Source: Pelagibius sp050330205 (GTDB taxonomy: Bacteria > Pseudomonadota > Alphaproteobacteria > Kiloniellales > Kiloniellaceae). From it: 64,000 bases of DNA. A program made the translations under genes and the position numbers. Below are positions 48,948 through 57,625 of this stretch, piece by piece. Within the stretch, counting starts at the first letter, position 1. Every line of letters starts with the position of its first letter. The stretch lies in assembly GCA_050330205.1 (NCBI GenBank), contig JBHJOA010000007.1, forward strand, positions 75,190-139,189, given 5' to 3'. The notes under the pieces were generated by a model, which saw only the letters and a program-made list of their open reading frames with translations, searched no databases and was not told the DNA's origin.

Positions 48948-49511
48948 ATGACCGGCACCGTAGCGCTGGCCGAGGAGAAACCGAAGGGTGTCTTCTTCAG
49001 CCGCATTTCCCAAGATTTCTACACCTATTGGCAGGCCCTGGCGAAACGCCGCGGCGGCGTGCCGCTGCGCGGCGACCTCGATCCCGCCGACATCCCCCGT
49101 CTGCTGCCGTTCGTCTTCATCGTCGAGAAGGTGAGGGAGAGCGGCCGCTTCTTCTTCCGCCTGTCGGGCACCGGCATCCGCGACATCATGGGCTCCGAGA
49201 ACACCGGCCACTTCCTCGACGAACTGCTGCGCGGCGAGGATCTGGCGACGGTGTCCCGGATGTTCGACCAGGTGCTGGAGCAGGGGGTCTGCATCCGCTC
49301 CATCGAAGGCCTGACCTACAGCGACCGCAGCTACCTGCGGGTCGAGATCCTGCGCCTGCCGCTGCGCGCCGACGACGGCGACCAGCGCCTGGTGCTGGGC
49401 TGCCTGTCGCGGATCGAGGACGACGACCGGCCCGAGCAGACGTTCAGTTCGATCAAGGACAAGCAGGTCATCCAGATCGACAACGACGTGCTGCCCCGCA
49501 AGTCCTTCTAG
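48948..49511 (+). CDS. PAS_5-type single PAS-domain protein
   Basis: 187-residue protein with one PAS-like domain: SRISQDFYTYWQALAKRRGGVPLRGDLDPADIPRLLPFVFIVE, RFFFRLSGTGIRDIMGSENTGHFLDELL and RVEILRLPLRADDGDQRLVLGC. This matches the alphaproteobacterial PAS_5 (DUF1450-like) group of orphan sensors without output domain. The upstream sequence (48905-48947) is AT-rich and probably contains its promoter. Confidence 0.85.
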   Translation: MTGTVALAEEKPKGVFFSRISQDFYTYWQALAKRRGGVPLRGDLDPADIPRLLPFVFIVEKVRESGRFFFRLSGTGIRDIMGSENTGHFLDELLRGEDLATVSRMFDQVLEQGVCIRSIEGLTYSDRSYLRVEILRLPLRADDGDQRLVLGCLSRIEDDDRPEQTFSSIKDKQVIQIDNDVLPRKSF

Positions 49512-49589
49512 CGTTCATCGAACTACGGCGACACGGCAGCCCCGCGAGGGAAACTGCCGCATCGCCGGAGAGGGAACCTGCGCGGCGGG

Positions 49590-50234
49590 TCAGCCGGCGG
49601 GGCTCACGCAAAGGCTGCCGTAGGTGTTGGCCTCGCTCCACTCCTCGACCTCGTTGTGGTCGTCGAGGTGGATCGAGAACTGGCAGACGCCGGAGAATCC
49701 CGGGGTATAGCAGCCGTTGGGGATACCCTGGGTGATCAGCAGCTGGCCGTTGGCCGGGATGTTGCCGATTACCTGGGCGGGCGCCGCGCCGGCGTTGGGG
49801 AAGCTCGGCGTCCACTGGAAGCTGCCGCTGTCGCTGCCGCCGGCGTTGCGGATGTAGAAGCGGATCTGGTTCGGCGTGCCGCCGGCCGGGTTCTGCAGGC
49901 AGTAGCTGTGCGTGGGGAAGCCCTCGGGCAGGTTGTTCGGGTTGTTGTAGTAGGGAATTACCACCAGGTTGGCGAGCTGGCTCGGGGTGTCGGGCCCGCC
50001 CTTGGAAGTGCCGGTGGCGATCTTGCCGGGAGTGCCCGGACGGTCGCCGCGCTTGACCTGCAGCTGCTGCGGGCGCGACGGCTTGACCGTCCCGGCGTCG
50101 GCGGGGGCGATCTGGGCCGGCGTGCTGCGCAGCTGGGTGGCGTTCTGGGCGGTGCTGTCCTGGGCGAGGGCGGCGAAGGCGGTGGCGGCGGCAAAAGCCG
50201 CCAGTGCGGTCACGGTAATGGGGCTCTTGCGCAT
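49590..50234 (-). CDS. Exported CARDB-like protein
   Basis: 214-residue protein with a signal peptide (MRKSPITVTALAAFAAATAFAALAQD). The C-terminal 110 residues form a CARDB/Ig-like segment (LVVIPYYNNPNNLPEG, RFYIRNAGGSDSGSFQWTPSFPNA, GVCQFSIHLDDHNEVEEWSEANTYGSLCV), including the typical D-x-x-N-x-V-x-E-x-x-E-x-N turn and four Cys. It is probably a cell-surface or periplasmic adhesive protein. A related protein lies at 51171 on the other side of gph. Confidence 0.78.
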   Translation of the reverse strand: MRKSPITVTALAAFAAATAFAALAQDSTAQNATQLRSTPAQIAPADAGTVKPSRPQQLQVKRGDRPGTPGKIATGTSKGGPDTPSQLANLVVIPYYNNPNNLPEGFPTHSYCLQNPAGGTPNQIRFYIRNAGGSDSGSFQWTPSFPNAGAAPAQVIGNIPANGQLLITQGIPNGCYTPGFSGVCQFSIHLDDHNEVEEWSEANTYGSLCVSPAG

Positions 50235-50357
50235 CGGGGTCGTCCTTCTTCTGGAGTTTGATCCTTCGGCGGGTCTCCGATATGCATCGTTGGCACCCGC
50301 GTTACCCTGTCGGTCGCGCCTGTTGGTTAAGAGGTTCAATAAGGTCGGAAGGAAAAT

Positions 50358-51089
50358 ATGCAGCTCTCCCCAGATAGCCCGCCTGCGGACGAGCCGCTGC
50401 GCCGGGACCGGCCCCTGCGGGCCGTGATCTTCGACCTCGACGGCACCCTGGTCGACAGCGTGGCCGACATCCACGCGGCCGTGGTGGCGTTCCTCGCCGA
50501 GCGCGGACAGCCGGCGCTCGACCTGGCGACGGTGATCGGCTTCGTCGGCAGCGGCGTGCCGGTGCTGCTGGAACGGGTGCTGGGCGCCGTGGGGGAGGCG
50601 GCCGACGCGGCGGCGGTCCAGGCGGCGCTGCCGCGCTTCCTGGAGATCTACGGCGCCGCGCCGAGCGCCCTGTCGCGGCTCTACCCCGAGGTCGCCGAGA
50701 CCCTGGCGGCCTTGCGGGCGGGCGGCCTGGTGCTGGGCATCTGCACCAACAAGCCGGTGGCGCCGGCACGCAGCATGCTCGCCGACCTCGGCATCGCCGA
50801 CTTCTTCGCGGCGCTGGTCGGCGGCGACAGCCTGCCCGAGCGCAAGCCCGACCCGGCGCCGCTGCGCCACACCGCCGCCGTGCTCGGCGTCGACCTCGCG
50901 GAACTGGCCTACGTCGGCGACAGCGAGGTGGATGCCGCCACCGCCCGGGCGGCGGGCGTCGACTTCCTGCTGTTCACCGAGGGCTACCGCAAGAGCCCGG
51001 TGGAGGCGCTGCCGCACCGCGCCAGCTTCGACCGCTTCGCGCGGCTGCCCGGCCTGCTGGCCGAGGGGGCCGCGGCCCCCGCGGCCTGA
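50358..51089 (+). CDS. gph: Phosphoglycolate phosphatase
   Basis: 243-residue HAD phosphatase: nucleophile motif IFDLDGTLVDSVADIHAAVVAFL, the Gph-typical GFVGSGVPVLLERVLG cap segment, motif II GICTNKP, motif III Lys in PERKPDPAPLRH, and motif IV VGDSEVDAATARAAG. It removes 2-phosphoglycolate formed by DNA repair or oxygenation. It stands alone between two divergent CARDB-like genes. Confidence 0.93.
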   Translation: MQLSPDSPPADEPLRRDRPLRAVIFDLDGTLVDSVADIHAAVVAFLAERGQPALDLATVIGFVGSGVPVLLERVLGAVGEAADAAAVQAALPRFLEIYGAAPSALSRLYPEVAETLAALRAGGLVLGICTNKPVAPARSMLADLGIADFFAALVGGDSLPERKPDPAPLRHTAAVLGVDLAELAYVGDSEVDAATARAAGVDFLLFTEGYRKSPVEALPHRASFDRFARLPGLLAEGAAAPAA

Positions 51090-51170
51090 CCGCGGCGCCG
51101 GCAACGAGAGGCAGCCGGCGCCCCTTGCGGGACGCCGGCCGTGGCTTGGAGTCCGTTTGTTATCCGGAGC

Positions 51171-51830
51171 TTAGTTGGCGGGCTTCAGACGAAGCCTGCG
51201 CGTCGGCGCCGGGTCCGGGTCGGACGCCCCGGGGGCCTGCTTGACGCCGCCGGAAGGCAGCGGCACGCCGCCGATCTTGCCGTCGCCGTCGCAGTCGATC
51301 TTCACGTTCACGCGGATCTGGAAGGTATTGTTCTCGTCGCTCTCGGCGACCTGCTTGTCGGCATCGAAGACCACGCGGACGACGTTCATGCCTTCCTTCA
51401 GGTCGAGGGTGAACAGGTGCCAGTCGATGCCCTGCTTGGCGGGCAGGCCGCCGGGCACGTTGTGGGTGTGGGCCAGCAAGCCGTTGACGTAGGTCTTGTT
51501 CACGAAGGCCCCGGCGTTGCCGTCGCCCTTGTTGAAGGTGCGGTAGCGCGCCGGATGGAATCGGCAGAGGTTCTTGCCCGGGCCGACCTGGGTAGCGTCG
51601 GCCTGGTGCGGCAGCAGGTCCACCGAGTTGCCCCACTGGACGGGGCCGCTCTTCATGACGAAACCGATGGTGGTGGGGATGATGTCGGGCAGGCCGGAGG
51701 TCAGCACGTTGCCGGCGGGGCCCTGCGGCAGCGGCTGCACCTGGGCGGCCGCGGGAGCGGCGGCCAGGGCGGCGCCGAGGGCGGTGGCGGCGAGCAGGCC
51801 GGCGAGGCCGCGGGCGCGGGACATGGTCAT
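51171..51830 (-). CDS. Exported CARDB-like protein
   Basis: 219-residue protein with signal peptide (LAGLLAATALGAALAAAPAAAQ). Its latter half (DWHLFTLDLKEGMNVVRVVFDADKQVAESDENNTFQIRVNVKIDC) is a CARDB strand pattern; the central region (GPVQWGNSVDLLPHQADATQVGPGKNLCRFHPARYRTFNKG) is shared in style with secreted calcium- or matrix-associated proteins. A DCDGDGK stretch near 195 may bind calcium. ATG 51830 follows AGGA by 7 nt. Confidence 0.78.
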   Translation of the reverse strand: MTMSRARGLAGLLAATALGAALAAAPAAAQVQPLPQGPAGNVLTSGLPDIIPTTIGFVMKSGPVQWGNSVDLLPHQADATQVGPGKNLCRFHPARYRTFNKGDGNAGAFVNKTYVNGLLAHTHNVPGGLPAKQGIDWHLFTLDLKEGMNVVRVVFDADKQVAESDENNTFQIRVNVKIDCDGDGKIGGVPLPSGGVKQAPGASDPDPAPTRRLRLKPAN

Positions 51831-52014
51831 CTCGAAATCCTCACAGATCAAAGGGTTGAAGCGGCAAATGCATATCGTCTGTGAAGAAGTCGTGCCGGCG
51901 GCCCGAAAGGTTCAATGCCCCAAGCGTTCAATGCCCCGCGCGCTCAACGTGGGGTGCTGGCGTCGCCGACCGGGCGGTCTATACTGACGGCAGTGAAGGG
52001 GAGGTAGACAGGTA

Positions 52015-52527
52015 ATGGCGATGTCCATCGCGCCGCGGCTCCTGCGGGCCGCCGGCTTCTGCGGCTTGCTGGCGCTGTCCGGCGGGCCGGCCGTGGCGGC
52101 CGGCGCCGGCTATCAGGTCGAGGCGGCCGAGTTCGTGGTTTCCCTGGACGACGGCGAGGGCAACGAGCGCAGCGTGGTGTCCGACCTGGTGCCCTACCTG
52201 CCCAACCGCGCCTGCTTCGGCTGGCGCATACGCCTCGCCGACGCGCCGGCCCTGGTGCGCGTACGCGAGGTCCTGAAGCTGCCGGCGGCGCCGGACTTCT
52301 GGAGCGGCGAGGACGACCAGTACAGCCCGCACACCTACTCGGCCGACCGCACCACGGCGACCACCGAGGAGTTCGCGGCGCCGAAGGACGGCTGGCTGTC
52401 GAACCAGTGGTGCATCGTCGAGGGCGACCCGACCGGCGCCCACTTCATCGAAGTCTTCATCGAGGACGAGCTGGTCCGGCGCTTCGACTTCGAAGTGAAG
52501 AAACCCTCGGAAACCCGCAGCAACTAA
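52015..52527 (+). CDS. Exported protein of unknown function
   Basis: 170-residue protein with signal peptide (LLRAAGFCGLLALSGGPAVAAG) and a single beta-sandwich-like mature domain: YQVEAAEFVVSLDDGEG, PNRACFGWRIRLADAPALVRVREVLKLPAAPDFW and HFIEVFIEDELVRRFDFEVK. Two Cys could form a disulfide. The family is not recognised with certainty. Confidence 0.78.
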   Translation: MAMSIAPRLLRAAGFCGLLALSGGPAVAAGAGYQVEAAEFVVSLDDGEGNERSVVSDLVPYLPNRACFGWRIRLADAPALVRVREVLKLPAAPDFWSGEDDQYSPHTYSADRTTATTEEFAAPKDGWLSNQWCIVEGDPTGAHFIEVFIEDELVRRFDFEVKKPSETRSN

Positions 52528-52554
52528 TGCAAATCTACCGAGCCTGTCCGGCGT

Positions 52555-53196
52555 TCAGTAACGGCCGACGCCGGCGACCTCGCAGTCGCCGCGGGTGTAG
52601 TCCTTCTTGACCTGGCACTGCTGATTGAGCTCGACGTAGAGCGACCCCTGGCAGCTCTTCAAGCGTACCCGCGCCTGGTAGTCGTTCTTCCCACCGGAAA
52701 TGACGTTGTTGAAGATGACCTCGTCAAGTTCCTCGCTGCTGACGGCGCGGCTGTCGAAGTGCGTCTTCAGTGCGCCGGCACAGCTGTGCGACTCCCAGGC
52801 GCCGAGCCTCTGGCCGTAGCAGCCGGCGCCGCTGCAGTCGTAGGTGGCCTCCAGGTACTCGCGGATCTGATCGGCGTCGGCGGCGACGTCGCGGGCATCG
52901 TTGGTGAGGCGCCCGCAGACCGGCATGGCAAAGCCGTCGCCGCGCACGACGCCGAGGCCGATGGCGCCATAGGGCGACATGCGGGCGAGGTTGCGCAGCA
53001 TCGCGGCTTCGTCGTAGGCGCCGCAGACGCCGGCGGCGCCGGCCAGGAAGCCGACGTACCACTCGAACTTCTGCATGTCGGTCCAGTTCGGGTTGGGGCC
53101 GGGCGGCGCCAGGGTGCCGGCGCGAGTGTCGCCAGGGCTGACAAAAATCGCAAGAACGGCCGCCAAGGCCGCAATAGACAAAGCAAATCGGCGCAT
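52555..53196 (-). CDS. Exported cysteine-rich protein of unknown function
   Basis: 213-residue protein with signal peptide (RRFALSIAALAAVLAIFVSPGDTRAG). The mature part is rich in cysteines (about eight), for example VCGAYDEAAML, PVCGRL, YDCSGAGCYGQ, SHSCAGAL and LKSCQGS, so a disulfide-bonded periplasmic fold is likely. No family recognised. It converges with 52015 with a gap of 27 nt. Confidence 0.75.
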   Translation of the reverse strand: MRRFALSIAALAAVLAIFVSPGDTRAGTLAPPGPNPNWTDMQKFEWYVGFLAGAAGVCGAYDEAAMLRNLARMSPYGAIGLGVVRGDGFAMPVCGRLTNDARDVAADADQIREYLEATYDCSGAGCYGQRLGAWESHSCAGALKTHFDSRAVSSEELDEVIFNNVISGGKNDYQARVRLKSCQGSLYVELNQQCQVKKDYTRGDCEVAGVGRY

Positions 53197-53368
53197 CGAA
53201 ATCTCCCAATCCGCACAACCATCGGCAACGGAATGACGGGGAGACTAGCGCGGAGCGCGACGGGAGTTCAACTCAAAGACGACCGGAGAGCGCGGTTTTC
53301 ATCGACCTGTCAGCGACCGAAGTTCCGTACGGAGACATGGGGCTAGCTCTTCTGCGCCAGGAAGCCGT

Positions 53369-53397
53369 TTGCTGCAAATAAGCCTGCTGTCTATACT
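53369..53397 (+). promoter_or_regulatory. Candidate promoter of the DUF2589 cluster
   Basis: TTGCTG (53369-53374), 17-bp spacer, TATACT (53392-53397), in the only AT-rich stretch upstream of the cluster. The -10 is a 5/6 match, the -35 only 3/6. The rest of the 320-bp gap 53197-53517 shows no gene. Confidence 0.45.
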
Positions 53398-53517
53398 TAA
53401 TGAGATTATAGGTCGCCGTACCTAGGGGCGAGTGTCCCGCCGGGACGCTTGGGGAGAACGGACGTCTGCCGCGGGGCGCTTCGCTTTGTGGCCAACACGA
53501 GAGTGGAGGGGGAATCC

Positions 53518-54099
53518 ATGGCAGCCGTCGCAGGTGAATTGCAGGCCTTGCCGTTCGGGTCTCTGATCGGCGGTCCGCTGGACGCGGCGATCGAGGCGCA
53601 GGCCCGGGCGGCGATGTCTTCGGTGAACTTCATCCGGAACATCGGCTTCGACGACAAGGGGGCCGTGCAGAACATCACCTTCACGGCGAAGAAGGGCGAC
53701 GTCGAGAGCGAGATCACCGTTCCGTTGCTCACCATCGTGCCGATCCCGTTCATCCGCATCGACGAGATGACCATCGACTTCAAGGCCAACATCTCCTCGA
53801 GCACGGAAAGCGAAGACAAGACCGTGCAGTCGGTGAGCAAGCAGGCCAAGGTTAACGCCAGCGCGCGCTACCTCTTCTTCAAGGCGAGCCTGGAGGCATC
53901 GATCTCCTCCAAGAAGGATTCGGAGTCCACCAAGAACTCCAAGTACGCGGTGGAGACCACCATCGACGTGCACGTCCACGCCGTGCAGGATGAATTGCCC
54001 GCCGGCCTCGCCAAAATGCTGAACATCCTGGCCGACACCATCCAGGCGCCGCCCGCGGTGACCGAACAGCCTGCTCCGACCAAGCCGGAAAAGCCTTAG
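53518..54099 (+). CDS. DUF2589 protein
   Basis: 193-residue cytoplasmic protein; no signal peptide. The DUF2589 core is at residues 12-100: LPFGSLIGGPLDAAIEAQARAAMSSVNFIRNIGFDDKG, ITFTAKKGDVESEITVPLLTIVPIPFIRIDEMTIDFKANI. A Ser/Lys-rich strand region and a VETTIDVHVHAVQDELPAGLAKMLNIL end follow. ATG 53518 follows GGAGGGGG. First gene of the presumed operon 53518-57202. The function of DUF2589 is not established. Confidence 0.85.
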   Translation: MAAVAGELQALPFGSLIGGPLDAAIEAQARAAMSSVNFIRNIGFDDKGAVQNITFTAKKGDVESEITVPLLTIVPIPFIRIDEMTIDFKANISSSTESEDKTVQSVSKQAKVNASARYLFFKASLEASISSKKDSESTKNSKYAVETTIDVHVHAVQDELPAGLAKMLNILADTIQAPPAVTEQPAPTKPEKP

Positions 54100-54272
54100 C
54101 GCTGGGGCCGCCGCGGAGCACTGTGCTGCCCGGCCGTCCCAGCGCTGTCGCGCGCTTTCGCCAGGTTCAGACCCGCGTCTGGCGCGGCCTGCTGGACTGG
54201 CTGGGCGCCTGGCGCCAGTCAGCCTAGGATGGCGGGCGAACACTGAACGCCGAGGGGACGTAGCGGAACCGA

Positions 54273-55091
54273 ATGGCCGATCTTCAACAGGTGGTAGGCG
54301 CGATCCTGCGCGATCTGGCGAAGGCGCGCTTCAGCGCCGACCTCTATTCGCGCTCGATTGCGCGCTACTACGAGAACGACTACCTGCTGCGCCGCTTCCC
54401 GGTGCCGCGCGCCGACGTGGAGGAGGTCGAGATCGACCTCAAGTTCTCCATCGCCGAAGTGCCCGAGAGCGAGGTGAACCACGAAAGCCAGGAAGCCAAC
54501 GCCGCGGTGCTCTTCGAGCGTTCGGTGGAGCGTCTGGTGGCCACCTTCCTTGACATCGCGCGGCTGCGCAACGACGAGGATCAGGCCTTCCGCGACACCT
54601 GGTGGAAATACCTCGACAAGGGCTTCAACTCGACCGAGCTGCGCATCGAGATGCGACAGAAGGTGCTACGCTACTTCATCGAGTCCTACACGCACCTGAT
54701 CGATGACGACGGAAAGTTCAGCACCGAATTGGCGCTCGGCGAGCTGGAACGGCCGATCCGCTGGGCGATGGAGCCCTACACCAAGGAAACCTACGTCCAG
54801 GGCAGCGACGCGGAGGTGGCGATGAAGCGCGAGCTGCGCGACATGGTCCTGCCGTTGATGGAGCATAAGGCCATCAAGGCCGCGGTAGCGGCCATGGCGC
54901 CGGCGATCAAAGCCATCTGGCAGGGCAACAGCGATGCCCGCCTGGAGATCATGATCGAGGGCGGCAAGCTGGCGCAGCTCAGCGAGGCGGCGATCTCCAG
55001 CGTGAAGATCAAGGCGGTGGTGCGCAACATGGTGTGGACCGAGGTGAAGGTCGGCGACCGCACCACGCGCCACGCCCTCACGGCGGAATAG
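54273..55091 (+). CDS. Unassigned protein between two DUF2589 genes
   Basis: 272-residue acidic protein without cysteines, signal or membrane helix. N-terminal segment DLQQVVGAILRDLAKARFSADLYSRSIARYYENDYLLRRFPVPRADVEEVEIDLKFSIAEV; middle part helical (ERLVATFLDIARLRNDED, RYFIESYTHLIDDDGKF); C-terminal part ARLEIMIEGGKLAQLSEAAISSVKIKAVVRNMVWTEV. No family recognised. It lies 173 nt after the first DUF2589 gene and is followed after 46 nt by the second. Confidence 0.8.
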   Translation: MADLQQVVGAILRDLAKARFSADLYSRSIARYYENDYLLRRFPVPRADVEEVEIDLKFSIAEVPESEVNHESQEANAAVLFERSVERLVATFLDIARLRNDEDQAFRDTWWKYLDKGFNSTELRIEMRQKVLRYFIESYTHLIDDDGKFSTELALGELERPIRWAMEPYTKETYVQGSDAEVAMKRELRDMVLPLMEHKAIKAAVAAMAPAIKAIWQGNSDARLEIMIEGGKLAQLSEAAISSVKIKAVVRNMVWTEVKVGDRTTRHALTAE

Positions 55092-55137
55092 CCGGCGCCC
55101 GGCAAGGACCCGGGAGGCGCGGCACGGGAGGACGGAC

Positions 55138-55887
55138 ATGGCGGAGCAGGATAACGCGGCGGCCCCGGCTGGCGGTGGCGACGGCGGCGATGGGGGCAAC
55201 GGCAATGCCGTGGCGAGCGCCGGCGCCGGCGCCATGCCGGAGCCGCAGAGCGGCGTGCTCTCCCTGGCGCAGCTGATCGGCGCACCGATCCACGCCCTGG
55301 TCGACGCCGAGGCGCAGTCGGCCATGGCGACGGCCCGCTTCGTGCGCGCAGTCGGCTTCACCGGCGACGGGGAGGGCATGGACGACCTCGGCGAGCTGCA
55401 GATGGCGCGCTTCACGCGCAAGCGGCGCAACGCCGACGGCACGGAGGAAGATGTCGAGGTGCAGATCCCGCTGCTCTCCATGCTTCCCATCCCGGCATTG
55501 CAGATCAAGGACGCCGAGCTCGACTACACCGTGAGGATCGTGCAGACCGAAGCGCTGCCGAGCCGCGAGGCGGAGGTCAACCAGCTGATGGGCGTGAAGC
55601 GCATGGGCCCGCTGCGCGAGGCACCGGCCACCCTGCGCGCCGCTTTCGCGCGGGAATCGCGGCCGGGCGACCGCCGATCCGTCGACATGCTGGTGAAGAT
55701 GAAGCTGCGCATAGAGCAGGCCGACATGCCAGGCGGCCTGGCGCAGCTGCTGGCCCTGGCCACCGAATCCAGCCGGCAGGACAGGCTGGAGCCGCCCAAG
55801 GCGGACCGCCGGGGCAAGAACGCCCGCAAGGCGGGCGGCAGATCCAATGGGGGCAAGTCCGATGGAGGCAAGTCCGATGTCGGGTGA
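55138..55887 (+). CDS. DUF2589 protein, second paralog
   Basis: 249-residue protein. Residues 1-30 are Gly/Ala-rich. The DUF2589 core follows (LSLAQLIGAPIHALVDAEAQSAMATARFVRAVGFTGDGEG, then VEVQIPLLSMLPIPALQIKDAELDYTVRIV), clearly homologous to that of 53518 but diverged. A Lys/Gly-rich basic tail (NARKAGGRSNGGKSDGG) closes the protein. Expected to assemble with the first paralog or with the 54273 product. Confidence 0.85.
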   Translation: MAEQDNAAAPAGGGDGGDGGNGNAVASAGAGAMPEPQSGVLSLAQLIGAPIHALVDAEAQSAMATARFVRAVGFTGDGEGMDDLGELQMARFTRKRRNADGTEEDVEVQIPLLSMLPIPALQIKDAELDYTVRIVQTEALPSREAEVNQLMGVKRMGPLREAPATLRAAFARESRPGDRRSVDMLVKMKLRIEQADMPGGLAQLLALATESSRQDRLEPPKADRRGKNARKAGGRSNGGKSDGGKSDVG

Positions 55888-55911
55888 CCGCCGGCGCGCG
55901 AGCCACCGGCG

Positions 55912-56181
55912 ATGACGGCACTGCCGCCCGGACGCATTCCCTGTCCCGACTGCGGTCAGGCCCTGGATCTGCCCATCGAGGCGGTACTCGCCGGTCGTCC
56001 CATCCTCTGCGCCGCCTGCGGCCTCGAGCTGCAGGTCAACCGCCGGGACTCCGAGGCCGCGCTCTCGGCCCTCGGCCGCTGGTGGAGCGAGACCGCGCCG
56101 GCGCGTGCGGCGGCCGAGGCCGTTCCCGCCGAACCGGCCGGAGGGGTCTCCGGCCGCCGGGGGCGGCGGCCACGCCGCTGA
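55912..56181 (+). CDS. Small zinc-ribbon protein
   Basis: 89-residue protein with two Cys pairs (IPCPDCGQALDL and ILCAACGLELQV) that should form a zinc ribbon, followed by a short helix (EAALSALGRWWSETAPARAA) and a basic tail. It lies 24 nt after the second DUF2589 gene. Its 3' part may overlap the next gene if that uses an early start. Confidence 0.72.
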   Translation: MTALPPGRIPCPDCGQALDLPIEAVLAGRPILCAACGLELQVNRRDSEAALSALGRWWSETAPARAAAEAVPAEPAGGVSGRRGRRPRR

Positions 56182-56197
56182 ACCCGTCTTGTCCCTT

Positions 56198-57202
56198 GTG
56201 AACAACGTTGCAAGCCGATTCCGCCCCTGGCTCGACGATCCCGGCCGCTGGCCCGATTGGGATCTCGACGCCGGGGAGCAGCAAGCCTTCGCCGCCGCGC
56301 TGACCGATGGGGCGGCCGTGGCCGCCGAGCGCTTGGCGAAGCTCTACGGCGCGCAGGCCGAGACCTTCGGCGCCACAGCCCTGGTGCGGGCGCTGGCCGC
56401 CCAGTCCCTGCCGGAAGCCGACCTGCAGTCGGCGGCGCTGACCATCGCCGCCGCGGACCACCATCGCGCCCGCCTCGCGGTGCCGCGGGCGGGTGCCGGC
56501 GGCCTGACCGATCCGACCAACATCAAGCGATGGCAAGAGCTGCGGCCCTACCTCGTCGCCCGCGCCCTCGCCATGCTGCGGGACAACGCCGCCGACGCGC
56601 TGATGTGGCGCGCCATCTTCGGGCGCGTGGCGGATGCCTGGGTGCCGGTGGCGCAGCTGACCCGGGCCATCCACCAGGAACTCAGCGCCAGCGGGCTGTT
56701 CAATGACATCGAGGTGACGCTGGAGTTGACTCCGCCGGTGGCCGGCGGCGGGCGATGGATCGCCCTCCAGTGCAAGGCAACGCTGGCCGAGCTGCGCCAC
56801 CGCCTGGGATCGCGCAAGGCCTGCCTGGTCGAACTGATCCGCGATGCCGAGGGGGGCCCGCCGGCGACCGAACTGGCGGTGGCCTACCGCCTGGAGGACG
56901 AACTGACCCGCGGCCGCGACGGCGTCGAGCGCGTGAGGCTGTGGCTCTACGACCCGCGCCGCGGCGACACGGCGGTGAGCCTGCGCATCACCCTGGCCGA
57001 GGACCGCCTGCAGGTGGTCGAACTGCCGGCCGCCGAAGGGCGCCCCTCGGTGAAGGCGCTGCGCCTGGTGACACTGGCGGCGGCCGATCCTCCTTTCACC
57101 GGCTGGCGTCGCTGGCTCAGGCCGGTACACCCCTGGGGCGCCTTCTGGTGGCTGCGGCGCGTCTGCCTGCTGGCCTCGGCGCGCAAGCGCGACCGATCTT
57201 AG
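56198..57202 (+). CDS. Unassigned protein ending the DUF2589 cluster
   Basis: About 334 residues, soluble. Stretches such as ASRFRPWLDDPGRWPDWDLDAGEQQAFAAAL, LRPYLVARALAMLRDNAADALMWRAIFGRVADAWVPVAQLTRAIHQELS and LVELIRDAEGGPPATELAVAYRLEDEL show no known motif; the end is basic and Trp-rich. No ATG fits: GTG 56198 is chosen; TTG 56189 and GTG 56105 are in frame, the last overlapping the zinc-ribbon gene. Immediate spacing argues for operon membership. Confidence 0.75.
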   Translation: MNNVASRFRPWLDDPGRWPDWDLDAGEQQAFAAALTDGAAVAAERLAKLYGAQAETFGATALVRALAAQSLPEADLQSAALTIAAADHHRARLAVPRAGAGGLTDPTNIKRWQELRPYLVARALAMLRDNAADALMWRAIFGRVADAWVPVAQLTRAIHQELSASGLFNDIEVTLELTPPVAGGGRWIALQCKATLAELRHRLGSRKACLVELIRDAEGGPPATELAVAYRLEDELTRGRDGVERVRLWLYDPRRGDTAVSLRITLAEDRLQVVELPAAEGRPSVKALRLVTLAAADPPFTGWRRWLRPVHPWGAFWWLRRVCLLASARKRDRS

Positions 57203-57438
57203 GACTGGTCTTAGGACTGGCCGCTGCGCCTCGCGGCGCTGCGTGACGATGGCGGGCAGGGGTGCGGAGCATGCATCTTGCCGCGCCGTTGGTTCGGCGC
57301 AGAGTTTGCGAAAGCGCGACGCTCAGCGAGCCAGCGACGATGACGATCTCAGCGGTCGCGTCGGGCTTCTGCCCGATCGTCGCGCTCGATCAGAGCCGCG
57401 ACGCAGAGAAAGCGAGGTCGAGGCGCGGAGACCGATCC

Positions 57439-57600
57439 GACCATAGGTCCCGGCTCGCGCTCGCTGATGCTCGCTTGGCCGGGATGACGATCCGGGAGAG
57501 CAGGCGAGATGTGTGAACCCGGTAAACGGGATGTCTATCCCGGCGCGGTCCAAGCCCTAAAGGGCAGGCGCATGCATCCCGCCTGAAGCCATCCATTTCG
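57439..57600. repeat. Dispersed repeat, type C, in the gap 57203-57625
   Basis: Contains the inverted units GGTCCCGGCTCGCGCTCGC...TTGGCCGGGATGACG and CCCGGTAAACGGGATGTCTATCCCGG, a style found between genes in rhizobia and relatives. The first 230 bp of the gap hold only GC-rich DNA without a convincing gene. Confidence 0.5.
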
Positions 57601-57625
57601 CGCATAATTTATATTATGGAAAATA

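Noticed and set aside
49590..51104. 504-residue reading of the minus-strand CARDB-like gene
   Set aside because: The first 290 residues run antisense through gph; the signal peptide at 50234 marks the true start.
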